In this document: piece by piece, positions 25,291 through 35,548 of the stretch
Layout of the letters: every line of letters begins with the position of its first letter
Position numbering within the stretch: the first letter of the stretch is position 1
Assembly (NCBI GenBank): GCA_035546295.1
Contig: DATKBT010000051.1
Coordinates: 20,081-84,080, forward strand
DNA: 64,000 nt
Origin: DATKBT01 sp035546295
GTDB lineage: Bacteria > Acidobacteriota > Thermoanaerobaculia > Multivoradales > Multivoraceae
Direction of reading: 5' to 3'
Translations under genes and position numbers: made by a program
Notes under the pieces: model-generated
The model's input: the letters and a program-made list of their open reading frames with translations, nothing else
Databases searched by the model: none
What the model was told of the DNA's origin: nothing

Positions 25291-25653
25291 ATGTCTCGCA
25301 GATCCAAGCCCGGCGCCGCCGCGCGCCGGCTCCAACGATCGATGGCGGTCGTCTCGATGCTCGTGCTCTCCGTGCTGTTCGCGATGGGCGGCGCGACGAC
25401 GCTCGAAACTCGGATCGCTCTCCAGGAGGCGATCGGGACGCCCTCTGCCGGGTCCTCGCCGGGAGCCGTGGGGGAAGCGGCATCGGTGGCGTCGCCGGTG
25501 CGTCTCCTGATCGCGGCCGCGCCCGGCGCCCTGTCCAGCGTTCTCGACGAGGAGTGGAAGGGCAAGCGCTCCCACTTCGAGATCCTCCTGCGCTCGGAGC
25601 AGGAGGATGGCCGACGCTGTTCTTCGCCTTGCTGGTGATCACCGTCTCGTTCA
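25291..25653 (+). pseudogene. tolC'-'cusA deletion fusion
   Basis: ATG 25291 with AAAGGAG upstream begins a TolC/CusC-type N-terminus (signal segment MAVVSMLVLSVLFAMGGA, then VRLLIAAAPGALSSVLDE, matching the start of the intact gene at 37795). At about 25550 it runs straight into CusA sequence, EEWKGKRSHFEILLRSEQE, equivalent to intact CusA near 42353. A one-base shift then stops the frame at 25638, while CusA homology in DNA continues to about 25653. Relative to the intact cluster this removes about 4.3 kb (most of tolC, all of cusB, the start of cusA). Both parents share CGAGG at the junction. No functional product is expected. Confidence 0.88.
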
Positions 25654-25662
25654 TGCCTCGAT

Positions 25663-26043
25663 CTCCGAGGTGGCCGGCCGGAGCTCGATCGTGGTGTGCA
25701 CGCTCGATTGCGCCGATCGCCGCGTCCTGCCCCTGGTCTTCCTCGCCGACACGCTCCGCGGTCTCGGGAGCGACCGCATCACGCTGGTCGCGCTATACCT
25801 CGGTTACATGCGGCAGGACCGCAGGTTCCAGCCGGGCGAGGCGGTGACCTCCTCGTCCTTCGCCGGGTTGCTGTCGCGCGCGGGCGACGGACCGGTCACC
25901 GTCGACCGCACCTCCATCCTCGCGAGACGACATCTACACGATCCCCTGCCGGGTCGTGCACGCGGCGCCGCTGCTGTCGCGGTGGATCGCCGCGCAGGTC
26001 GAGCAGCCACTCCTGATCGGTCCCGACGCAGAGGCAAAACGCG
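25663..26043 (+). pseudogene. Ribose-phosphate pyrophosphokinase (Prs) remnant
   Basis: Joined directly to the cusA fragment. Frame 1 gives GRSSIVVCTLDCADRRVLPL and LYLGYMRQDRRFQPGEAVTS, the highly conserved PRPP synthetase core (MRQDRRFxPGE is the flexible-loop/ATP site). After VTVD (the DPH site, now damaged) a frameshift occurs, and another frame continues DDIYTIPCRVVHAAPLLSRW and VEQPLLIGPDAEAK. The N-terminal 50 or so residues, the PHLH motif and the C-terminal PRPP-binding loop are missing. It is therefore non-functional. It marks the site where another locus was joined to the decayed efflux module. Confidence 0.85.
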
Positions 26044-26361
26044 ATGAACGAGAGGGGAGGATCGCGACCCATGCACAATGCGCATCACCACGATCGAACC
26101 GATGGGCCCCACGACCGCCGCCACGGCGCCCGCGACGACGATCACGGCGGGTCTGCTTCGTCGCGATCAAGGGGCTGGCGGGACGATGCCGCCGCTGCTC
26201 GCTGCCGCCTTGCGGGCCCTCCTCGCCGCTTCGGTGCTCATGGCGCTGGCGCGACTCGAGGGGGCGCTGCGGCCACCGCGGCGCCTCTGCCCGCGACGAC
26301 GCGCGGTGTGGCTCCACGCGGGAGTCCTAAGAGGGCCTCGCCGCCTCGAGGCGATGGCGAT
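26044..26361 (+). other. Uncertain region between prs and IS3 fragments; short His-rich ORF
   Basis: A frame from ATG 26044 or 26071 (MHNAHHHDRTDGPHDRRHGA) has a metal-protein-like His-rich start behind a purine-rich leader. It soon becomes Arg/Gly noise, while other frames offer a short hydrophobic helix. It may be the head of a broken His-rich copper-island protein. I would not call it a gene. Confidence 0.25.
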
Positions 26362-26690
26362 TCAGGCGAGGATGCTCGCCGGTGACGCCGAGGCGGCGGC
26401 TTCGTGGATCGCTGGATTGTAGAAGCCCTCGATGTACTCGAAGACCGCCCGCTCGGCGTCCGCCTGGGTCGCGAAGCGCTCGCGGTCGATCAGCTCGCGC
26501 TCCAGCGTCGCGAAGAAGCTCTCGCACATCGCGTTGTCGTAGCAGTCGCCGACGGAGCCCATGGAGGGACGGATGCCGAAGGCTCGACAACGCTCGCCGA
26601 AGGCCAGCGACGTGTGCTGGCATCCCTGGTCGGAGTGGTGGATGACGCTGGTGCCATCCCGACCCCAGCAAGCTTCGGGATTGCAACGCG
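26362..26690 (-). mobile_element. IS3-family transposase fragment (integrase core, both ends lost)
   Basis: The minus strand reads DGTSVIHHSDQGCQHTSLAF, then FGIRPSMGSVGDCYDNAMCE, SFFATLERELIDRERFAT and FEYIEGFYNP. These are the central Asp and Glu blocks of the DDE integrase core of IS3 transposases (orfB). The usual ending (RRRHSALGYLSP-like) is replaced after YNP, and the part before the first Asp is missing, so the element cannot move. Upstream the frame can be followed to about 26690. It lies between the prs remnant and the NTF2-like gene and probably took part in the rearrangements here. Confidence 0.9.
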
Positions 26691-26782
26691 GTCATACCAC
26701 GGCCCCGCGAGCGTTCAAACCCCCGAGCTCCAACGCGAGCCGAGCCCAGCACCTTCGGCGCGTCGCCGGAGAACAGCCGAGG

Positions 26783-26838
26783 AAGTCTTGACCGGCCAAA
26801 CTTGACTCAAATGTGACGACTTCTCCGGGTCAAGACTT
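26783..26838. repeat. 11-bp inverted repeat before the NTF2-like gene
   Basis: AAGTCTTGACC (26783-26793) and GGTCAAGACTT (26828-26838) are perfect inverted copies 34 bp apart, in a locally AT-richer stretch 47 bp before the next start codon. It may be an operator or an insertion-sequence end; neither can be shown. Confidence 0.6.
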
Positions 26839-26884
26839 CTAGTCCCGCTACACTGCGCGGGAAACGACCCCGCGAAGGAGCGAC

Positions 26885-27379
26885 ATGCGTCAGGGAAGCA
26901 ACAGCTGCGCCATCTGGAATCGAGCGAGCCCTCCGGGAGCCCTCGTCCTCGTCGCCCTCCTGCTCGTCCTCGGCTCGAGCCTTGCCCCGGACGCTCTCGA
27001 CGCCCACGGACTGCAGCCGATCCAGGTGGTCGAGAGCTTCCACGCCGCGCTCGAGGAGCAGGAGAAGGAGAAGGCGCTCGAGCTCCTGTTGCCGGACGCC
27101 ACGATCTTCGAGGGAGGAATCGCCGAGACGGTGGAGCAGTACGCCGCGCACCACCTGATGGGCGACATGGCCTTCGCGGCCGCCACGAAGGGCGAGCTCC
27201 TCGAACAGAGCAAGCAGGTCGTCGGCGACGTCGCCTGGGTCATGACTCGATCGCACCGCTCCGGAACCTTTCGGGATCGGGAGATCGACTCGATCGGCGT
27301 CGAGACGGTGGTGCTCCGGCACGTGGAGGCCGGCTGGCGGATCGCGCACATCCACTGGTCTTCACGGCGAAGGGAGTAG
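26885..27379 (+). CDS. Secreted NTF2/SnoaL-like protein
   Basis: 164 residues; ATG 26885 after GAAGGAG. A hydrophobic signal segment (ALVLVALLLVLGSSLAPDA) precedes an NTF2-like alpha+beta fold: VVESFHAALEEQEKEKALEL, LLPDATIFEGGIAETVEQYA, HHLMGDMAFAAATKGELLEQ, and the closing strands VVLRHVEAGWRIAHIHWSS. The His pair in YAAHHLMGDM is a possible ligand pair. Such secreted DUF4440/SnoaL-like proteins are often found in metal-resistance loci. No enzymatic role can be read. Confidence 0.85.
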   Translation: MRQGSNSCAIWNRASPPGALVLVALLLVLGSSLAPDALDAHGLQPIQVVESFHAALEEQEKEKALELLLPDATIFEGGIAETVEQYAAHHLMGDMAFAAATKGELLEQSKQVVGDVAWVMTRSHRSGTFRDREIDSIGVETVVLRHVEAGWRIAHIHWSSRRRE

Positions 27380-27456
27380 CGCGTCCCAGGTCTCTTCCGG
27401 CGGCGCAGTCTTCGCGGCCTGCGGCAGTGACGGGGAGAAGTGCTCGGGGGAGGACG

Positions 27457-27849
27457 ATGGGATCGATCACCGCGCCGGGCCGCTTGATCCGGCGGTCGGC
27501 GCCGGAAGCTGCCGCGCTCCTGGTCGAGGACGAGGTCGACCTCGCGTTGCTCACGCCGGTGTGACCGATGTGCAACCAGACGGTCGGTCTGATCGCCGCC
27601 GTGCTCGAGCGCCAGGGAATCACGACCGTCGCGATCGTGCTGCTGCGCGAGGTCGCCGAGGCGGTGCGTCCGCCCAGGGCCCTGTTCGTCCCGTTCCCCC
27701 ACGGCTACCCCCTCGGCCGGCCGAACGACCCGCGGGACGAGCTCGCGGTGCTGAGATCCGCCCTGCGCTTGGCCGAGGAGGCGAGCGGGCCACCCCCGGT
27801 GCTCGCCTACTATGACGAGGGCGAGTCGGGCCACGGCACCAGCCCCTGA
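27457..27849 (+). CDS. GrdB/PrdB-like selenoprotein, N-terminally short, in-frame UGA
   Basis: ATG 27457 follows GGGGGAGGA. The frame reads MGSITAPGRLIRRSAPEAAA, then VDLALLTPV, a TGA at 27562-27564, then PMCNQTVGLIAAVLERQGIT, AVRPPRALFVPFPHGYPLGR and on to TGA at 27847-27849. If the internal UGA is selenocysteine, the product has 130 residues with a Sec-Pro-Met-Cys redox motif. This fits the glycine/sarcosine/betaine-reductase selenoprotein B-related family, in which this position is Sec or Cys. The family normally has about 80-100 more N-terminal residues, so this copy may be truncated at a rearrangement point. A hairpin fitting a bacterial SECIS follows the UGA (separate entry). SelA/B/C/D are not in the window. 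Confidence 0.7.
27577..27591 (+). promoter_or_regulatory. Candidate bacterial SECIS hairpin
   Basis: CAGAC (27577-27581) pairs with GTCTG (27587-27591) around loop GGTCG. The stem begins 12 nt after the UGA and the GGUC of the loop lies 18-21 nt after it. In E. coli fdhF the apical GGUC sits at almost the same distance. This geometry is what SelB needs. Stem length is only 5 bp, and lower-stem pairing is poor. Confidence 0.6.
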
Positions 27850-27866
27850 CGCGCGGCGAGGACCCC

Positions 27867-28489
27867 ATGGCAAACGACGCGCGAAAGCAGCACTGGGAGA
27901 GCGTCTACGATACGAGAGAGCCGACCGAGGTCTCGTGGTACCAGGCGGCGGCCGCTCGTTCGCTCGAGCTCGTCAGCGCCACCGGCGAGCCCAGGACGGC
28001 GGCGATTTTCGACGTCGGCGGTGGCGCGTCGACGCTCGTCGACGACCTGCTGGCGAGCGTCTACACCGACGTCACGGTGCTCGACCTCGCGGCCAACGCG
28101 CTCGACCGTTCGCGCGCCCGGCTGGGGGAGAACGCTACCCGGGTCGAGTGGCTGGAAACGGATGTCACGCGTTTCCGGCCGCAGCGCGAGTACGCGATCT
28201 GGCACGACCGGGCGGGTTTCCACTTCCTCACCGGAGAGGGGGAGCGCGTGCGCTATCTCGAAGTGCTGCGGGAAGCCTGCGTCCACGAGGCCACTTCATC
28301 CTGGCCACCTTCGGACCGCAAGGACCCAGGCGCTGCAGCGGGCTCGACGTCCGGCGCCATGCCGTTGACGACGTGTCGACCCTGCTCGGTGCGAGTTTCG
28401 AGCTGCGCAGGCACCTGCTCGAGGAGCATCGCACTCCTGCGGGGGTCTCCCAACAGTTCCTGTACGGATGGTGGCAGGCGACGGGCTGA
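27867..28489 (+). pseudogene. SAM-dependent methyltransferase with frameshift
   Basis: ATG 27867 reads MANDARKQHWESVYDTREPT, EVSWYQAAAARSLELV, AAIFDVGGGASTLVDDLL (SAM motif I), VTVLDLAANALDRSRARLGE and REYAIWHDRAGFHFLT, the pattern of the small class I methyltransferases often annotated as trans-aconitate-type. At about 28290 (tccacgaggccacttc) the frame shifts. The next frame continues GHFILATFGPQGPRRCSGLD, VSTLLGASFELRRHLLEEHR and SQQFLYGWW, the expected C-terminus. One base would restore about 207 residues. It starts 17 bp after the GrdB-like gene. Confidence 0.85.
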
Positions 28490-28517
28490 GAGCTCGGGGC
28501 GTCGGCTGGAGCAACGG

Positions 28518-28688
28518 TTACCGGCGAGTAATCACTGTGCCCGTGAACGCCGCGAGGTGACCGGCTGCGGCGACGGCGACTGCGAGAAAGAGTCCCGCTC
28601 CGGCGGCCGACGTCAGGGCGGCGTGCTCGGAGCAGAGGCCGGCGGCGAGCGCGGGCACCCCGGCCCCCCAGAGGACGAAGGACGCCAC
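28518..28688 (-). pseudogene. C-terminal fragment of a membrane protein
   Basis: On the minus strand a frame after a TAG reads ASFVLWGAGVPALAAGLCSE and then GAGLFLAVAVAAAGHLAAFT to TAA at 28518, giving two likely transmembrane helices. Composition and helix pattern are protein-like. There is no start context, so it is probably the tail of a lost polytopic protein. The family cannot be named from 56 residues. Confidence 0.4.
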
Positions 28689-28729
28689 CTAGGTCGGCTG
28701 GGACCCCTCGCCGTTCTCTCTGCTCAGGC

Positions 28730-28760
28730 TTGACAATACGATACCCTGCTAGGGTATAAT
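28730..28760 (+). promoter_or_regulatory. csoR-copA promoter with CsoR-type operator
   Basis: TTGACA (28730-28735) and TATAAT (28755-28760) are both perfect sigma-70 hexamers but 19 bp apart. Between and overlapping the -10 lies the dyad ATACCCT-gct-AGGGTAT (28741-28757), the usual form of copper-sensing CsoR operators. Apo-CsoR bound here would block polymerase; Cu(I) would release it. A GGAGGTGAG ribosome binding site follows at 28775-28783. Confidence 0.9.
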
Positions 28761-28789
28761 GCCACGCCAAGCCCGGAGGTGAGACGACG

Positions 28790-29124
28790 ATGACCATGAC
28801 CGAGAAGGCGACCACCCCGCAGAATCCCGAAGCCCACCACGACCATCTCAGTCTCGACCGCGGACAGCGGGAGAAGGTGGTGGCGCGGCTGAAGCGGATC
28901 GAGGGCCAGGTGCGGGGGCTGCAGCGGATGATCGAGGAGGGCCGCTACTGCGGCGACGTCCTCGCGCAGATCGCGGCGGTCCAGTCGAGCCTGCGCGGCG
29001 CCGGCGAGGTGCTGCTGCAGAGCCACCTCCGTCACTGCCTGACCGACGCGGTGCGCGCTGGGGACGAGGCGCGGGCGGAGCGGATCTACGAGGAGCTCAC
29101 CGGACTGTTCAGGAGATACGCGAA

Positions 29125-29128
<4 letters not shown>
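28790..29128 (+). CDS. csoR: CsoR-family copper-sensing repressor
   Basis: 112 residues, ATG 28790 after GGAGGTGAG (ATG 28796 is also in frame). All-helical CsoR/FrmR fold: REKVVARLKRIEGQVRGLQR, MIEEGRYCGDVLAQIAAVQS, GEVLLQSHLRHCLTDAV. Copper ligands are Cys54, His79 and Cys83, with the same spacing as Mycobacterium CsoR Cys36-His61-Cys65, which argues for Cu(I) rather than formaldehyde or nickel sensing. A matching operator sits in its own promoter. Its stop overlaps the copA start by four bases, so regulator and pump are one operon under autorepression. Confidence 0.95.
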
Positions 29129-31668
<2,540 letters not shown>

Positions 31669-31706
31669 GCCGATCCGGTCGGCTGCGGGCAACGTAGAAT
31701 CAGGTG

Positions 31707-32150
31707 ATGCCGATGCGCGTCCTCCGGGCCCCCCTCGTCCTCCTGCTCGCGCTCGTCCTCGGCGGCGGCGCCGCGGTCGTGTGCCTGGCCGCCGACCTCT
31801 GCATGCGCGAGCAGGCCCGGCACGCGTCGCACGGTGTGGACGAGGCCTCGGCGCCGTCTGCGGAGCGGGGCTGTCACGCTTCGCGAGCCGAAGACGATCC
31901 GACCGCGCCCGCGGAAGCCCGCGTCGCGGGCGGCGGGACCGACGACTGCTGCTCGCTCCAGGGCGAGCGGCTCGACGCGAAGACCGACTCGCGCGACCGC
32001 CTGGCGCGGTGGAGCGAGGCTCCGGCGGCCTCGCTCGAGGGATCTCGTCTCGAGGCCCGGACCGAGCCGACGCTGCTCCGCGTCGAAGGGGGCGCGCGGC
32101 CCGGCCCGCGGCGTCCGGCCTTTACCCTGCACGCCGCGCTGCTGCTCTGA
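31707..32150 (+). CDS. Small secreted Cys/His protein, copy C, before the multicopper oxidase
   Basis: 147 residues from ATG 31707 (GTG 31704 also possible). Signal segment APLVLLLALVLGGGAAVVCL, then scattered ligands: AADLCMREQARHASHG, ERGCHASRAEDD, DDCCSLQGE, and a C-terminal FTLHAALLL that mirrors the RLALHSILLI/RLALQARLLI ends of the proteins at 24807 and 37319. Similarity to those two is weak but follows the same plan (signal, Cys/His block, CC pair, variable linker, LxxxLLL end). It starts 38 bp after copA and precedes the multicopper oxidase. A TAGAAT hexamer ends 6 bp before the ATG, suggesting a leaderless start. No known family. Confidence 0.65.
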   Translation: MPMRVLRAPLVLLLALVLGGGAAVVCLAADLCMREQARHASHGVDEASAPSAERGCHASRAEDDPTAPAEARVAGGGTDDCCSLQGERLDAKTDSRDRLARWSEAPAASLEGSRLEARTEPTLLRVEGGARPGPRRPAFTLHAALLL

Positions 32151-32357
32151 GCTGAGGCGACCGGGCGGACCGGCAGCGCTCGCGCCTCGCGCCCACCGAG
32201 GCGCACCGCGCCGCCGCCGGCCACGCGACCCGCGTCCGCCGGTGTGCCCGGCGTGCGCCTTGCATTCCACACCCAATCGCCGACCAGGCCGGCAGCGGCC
32301 GGCTCGAGCGCGCGCGCCACGCGCGCAGCCCGACCATCGTCTCGGAGGACACCGACC

Positions 32358-34184
32358 TTGATCATCGAACAACCCCTGACCCGCCGCCAGCTCCTGCGGA
32401 CGGCGGGCGTCCTGGGCGCGACCGGCGCCCTGCGGCCGCTGCTGCCCGCGTGGGCGCGCAGCGGCGTCCACGACGCGCCGCTGCGTGGGGACACCAACAC
32501 GGGGCTCCGCGAGCTCTCGGGAACCCGCTTCGACCTCGAGATCGGCCACTCGTCCGTGGTCATCGACGGCCGCCGCGGGAACGCGATCACCATCAACGGA
32601 ACCGTGCCCGGTCCCCTCCTGCGCTGGCGGGAGGGCGACGAGGTCACCTTGCGGGTGAGCAACCGCCTCCACCATCACGACACCTCGATCCACTGGCACG
32701 GCATCCTGCTGCCGCCCGGCATGGACGGGGTCCCGGGGATCAGCTTTCCGGGGATCGCCCCCGGCGAGACCTTCGAGTACCGCTTTCCGGTGAAGCAGGC
32801 CGGCACCTACTGGTACCACAGCCACTCCGGGCTCCAGGAGCAGATCGGCCACTACGGTCCGCTGATCGTCGACCCCGCCGGTCCCGACCCGGTGGTCTTC
32901 GACCGCGAGTACGTGGTGGTGCTCGCCGACTGGACCTTCGAGGACCCGCACCGTCTGTTCGCTCGTCTCAAGAAGCACGCCGAGTCGCTGAACTTCCAGC
33001 AGCGCACCGTCGGGGACTTCCTGCACCGGGTGCGGGAGGAGGGCCTGGCGGCGGCGCTCCGGGATCGCTGGATGTGGGGGGAGATGCGGATGGCGCCCAC
33101 CGACCTCTCGGACGTCGGCGGCGCCACCTACACCTATTTGATCAACGGGCACGGGCCGGAGGACAACTGGACCGCGCTGTTCGAGCCCGGCCAGCGGATC
33201 CGCCTGCGCTTCGTCAACGCGGCGGCGATGACGCTGTTCAACGTGCGCATCCCGGGCCTGCCGATGACGGTGGTCCAGGCGGACGGACTGAACGTCGAGC
33301 CGGTGGAGACCGACGAGCTCCAGATCGGCGTCGCCGAGACCTACGACGTGATCGTCCAGCCCGAGACCGCGGAGGCGTTCACCCTGATGTGCGAGAGCGT
33401 CGAGCGGCTCGGGTACGCGCGCGGGACGCTCGCGCCGCGGCTCGGGATGGAGGCTCCGGTGCCGTCGCTCAGGGAGCCGTTCCTCTTGACCATGATGGAC
33501 ATGGGCATGCCCCACGGCTCGATGAACCACGGCGCCATGGACCGCGGCGCCGCGGTCCACGCGCAGATGGACCACGGCGCCCACGCCGAGGCCGACCCGG
33601 CCACCCCTCCCGCGCCCGTCGCGCACGATCACGCGCGCGGACCGGGGGTCGCGGGGGTCGCGGCCGAGCCCACGAACCGACTCGCCGAGCGCCCGGGAGG
33701 CCTCGAGGACGTGGCCCATCGAGTCCTGACCTACGCCCAGCTGCGGGCGCTCGATCCCAACCCCGACACCCGCCTCCCGGAGCGCGAGATCGAGCTCCAC
33801 CTGACCGGCAACATGGAGCGCTACATCTGGAGCTTCGACGGGATGAAGTTCTCGGAGCAGGAGGATCCGATCTTCCTCGGCCAGGGGGAGCGGGTGCGCC
33901 TGACCCTGGTGAACGACACCATGATGCCCCACCCCATCCACCTCCACGGGGCGTTCTTCGAGCTCGTGCTCCCCGACCGCGCGCATCGCGTGGACGACCA
34001 CAGGGCGCGCAAGCACACCGTCGTGGTGAAGCCCGGCGAGCGGCTGTCGGTGGACGTCACCCACGAGGAGGTGGGCGACTGGGCCTTCCACTGCCACCTG
34101 CTCTACCACATGCACGCCGGGATGATGCACACCGTCGCGGTGCGGCCGCGCGACCAGCGGGCGCGCGAGGAGGTGTCGTCGTGA
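32358..34184 (+). CDS. CopA/PcoA-type multicopper oxidase, Tat-exported
   Basis: 608 residues from TTG 32358, chosen because GGAGGAC lies 8 bp upstream and the twin-arginine signal LTRRQLLRTAGVLGATGALR follows at once. All copper motifs are present: HWHG in DTSIHWHGILLPPGMDG, YHSHSG in GTYWYHSHSGLQEQ, HPIHLHGAFFEL, and HCHLLYHMHAGMM for the type 1/trinuclear sites. A Met/His-rich insert (MMDMGMPHGSMNHGAMDRGA and onward, residues about 375-410) is the Cu(I)-binding segment of PcoA-type oxidases. It oxidises Cu(I) to less toxic Cu(II) in the periplasm. Its stop overlaps the copB start by four bases. Confidence 0.93.
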   Translation: MIIEQPLTRRQLLRTAGVLGATGALRPLLPAWARSGVHDAPLRGDTNTGLRELSGTRFDLEIGHSSVVIDGRRGNAITINGTVPGPLLRWREGDEVTLRVSNRLHHHDTSIHWHGILLPPGMDGVPGISFPGIAPGETFEYRFPVKQAGTYWYHSHSGLQEQIGHYGPLIVDPAGPDPVVFDREYVVVLADWTFEDPHRLFARLKKHAESLNFQQRTVGDFLHRVREEGLAAALRDRWMWGEMRMAPTDLSDVGGATYTYLINGHGPEDNWTALFEPGQRIRLRFVNAAAMTLFNVRIPGLPMTVVQADGLNVEPVETDELQIGVAETYDVIVQPETAEAFTLMCESVERLGYARGTLAPRLGMEAPVPSLREPFLLTMMDMGMPHGSMNHGAMDRGAAVHAQMDHGAHAEADPATPPAPVAHDHARGPGVAGVAAEPTNRLAERPGGLEDVAHRVLTYAQLRALDPNPDTRLPEREIELHLTGNMERYIWSFDGMKFSEQEDPIFLGQGERVRLTLVNDTMMPHPIHLHGAFFELVLPDRAHRVDDHRARKHTVVVKPGERLSVDVTHEEVGDWAFHCHLLYHMHAGMMHTVAVRPRDQRAREEVSS

Positions 34185-35356
34185 TCCGCGCGGCCGTCCT
34201 CGCGCTCTCCCTGCTCGTGATCTCGGCCGGGTCGAGCTTCCCGCAGGATCCCGAGCCCGCTCCTCCCCCCGAGCAGGAGCGCCACCGTGACCACCAGCAC
34301 CGTCCGCTACCGGCCGAGGAGCCGGCGGCGCCCGTCGAAGCGGAGCCCGAGCCGGCGCCCCACGACCCGCACCAGCATCACGGTCACCACGCGCCGGCGC
34401 CGGAGGCGCCCACCGAGGAGCAGGAGCCCGTGCCCGCGCAGGCGCCGCCCGCGACGCACGAGGGGCATCGGCACCACCAGCCGCCGCCCCCTGGCGATCC
34501 GCCCGGGCACCGGCACCACGAACAGCGCCACCAGGCCCCCCCGCAGCCTCCCGAGGAGCCCGCGCACGATCACTCCCGGATGGACCACTCCGGCATGGAT
34601 CACGGAGAAGCCCGGCACGCCGTCCCGCTCACTCCGGCCACCGCGCCGGTCGAACCATGGTTCGAGTCCCCCGAGATGGACCGGGCTCGCGCGGAGCAGC
34701 GGCGCGAGATGGGCGGCATGCGCTTCCTCATGCTGCAGGCGGACCGGTTGGAGTGGCGCTCGAACGAGGGCGAGCCGGTGGGCCTGTTCGAGGGTCAGGG
34801 CTGGTACGGCGGCGACCGGAGCCGCTTGTGGCTGAAGACCGAGATCGAAGCCCTGCTCGACGCGCCGCGCGGCGTGGACGAGCTCGAGGGGCTCGAGCTC
34901 CAGGCGCTCTCCAGCCGGCCGATCAGCCCCTACTTCGACCTGCAGGTCGGGGTCCGCCACGACTTCGAGCCCGGCCCGTCGCGCAGCTTCGCGGTGATCG
35001 GCGTCCAGGGGCTCGCGCCCCAGTGGTTCGAGGTGGACCTGGCGCTGTTCCTGAGCGAGGACGGCGACCTTTCGAGCCGGCTCGAGGCGGAGTACGAGAT
35101 GCTGTTCACCCAGCGCCTCTCGCTCCAGCTCCGGGCCGAGGTGGAGCTCGAGGCGAGCGACGTTCCCGAGCTCGGGACCGGCTCCGGGCTGTCCGAGGTC
35201 GAAGCCGGCGCCCGGCTCGCCTACGGACGGGTCTTCGCGCCCTACGTCGGGGTCGAGTGGGAGGAGAAGCTCGGCGGGACCGCCGACTTCGCGCGCGCCG
35301 AAGGCGAGGAGACGAGCTCGGTCTCGGCGGTGTTCGGCTTCCGCTTCTGGTACTGA
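34181..35356 (+). CDS. copB: Copper resistance protein B, outer membrane, with long His/Pro-rich linker
   Basis: 391 residues; GTG 34181 in a GTGA overlap with the oxidase. A signal peptide (AAVLALSLLVISAGSSFPQ) is followed by about 125 residues of Pro/Glu/His (clusters such as HHGHHAPAP and HDHSRMDHSGMDHG), unusually long for CopB. The conserved beta-barrel then begins: ALSSRPISPYFDLQVGVRHD, WFEVDLALFLSEDGDLSSRL and a C-terminal Tyr (FGFRFWY), as in outer-membrane proteins. PcoB/CopB works with the oxidase in periplasmic copper sequestration or export. The His-rich linker is a likely copper sponge. Confidence 0.92.
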   Translation: MIRAAVLALSLLVISAGSSFPQDPEPAPPPEQERHRDHQHRPLPAEEPAAPVEAEPEPAPHDPHQHHGHHAPAPEAPTEEQEPVPAQAPPATHEGHRHHQPPPPGDPPGHRHHEQRHQAPPQPPEEPAHDHSRMDHSGMDHGEARHAVPLTPATAPVEPWFESPEMDRARAEQRREMGGMRFLMLQADRLEWRSNEGEPVGLFEGQGWYGGDRSRLWLKTEIEALLDAPRGVDELEGLELQALSSRPISPYFDLQVGVRHDFEPGPSRSFAVIGVQGLAPQWFEVDLALFLSEDGDLSSRLEAEYEMLFTQRLSLQLRAEVELEASDVPELGTGSGLSEVEAGARLAYGRVFAPYVGVEWEEKLGGTADFARAEGEETSSVSAVFGFRFWY

Positions 35357-35548
35357 CGACGAACCGAGACGAGCGCGAGGGACGAGACGGCCTCGCCGAG
35401 GACGAAGGACTGCGGTGCTTCGGGGAGAGGCCCGGAGGGGCGCGGTCGTCTCGGCGTCGGCCGGGGCGCCAAGACGGGGTCCCCACGGAGTCGAGGGCCT
35501 CGAGCGAGGCGCCGCCGTTCGAGGTTCGCTGGTCGCGGCGCTTCCCGG

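Noticed and set aside
26044..26385. His-rich ORF MHNAHHHDRTDG as a small metal protein
   Set aside because: After 35 residues it turns into Arg/Gly/Ala noise and lies between two dead fragments. Kept only as an uncertain region.
26362..26690. An intact IS3 insertion sequence
   Set aside because: Only the middle of orfB remains; there is no orfA, no ends and no matching terminal repeats.
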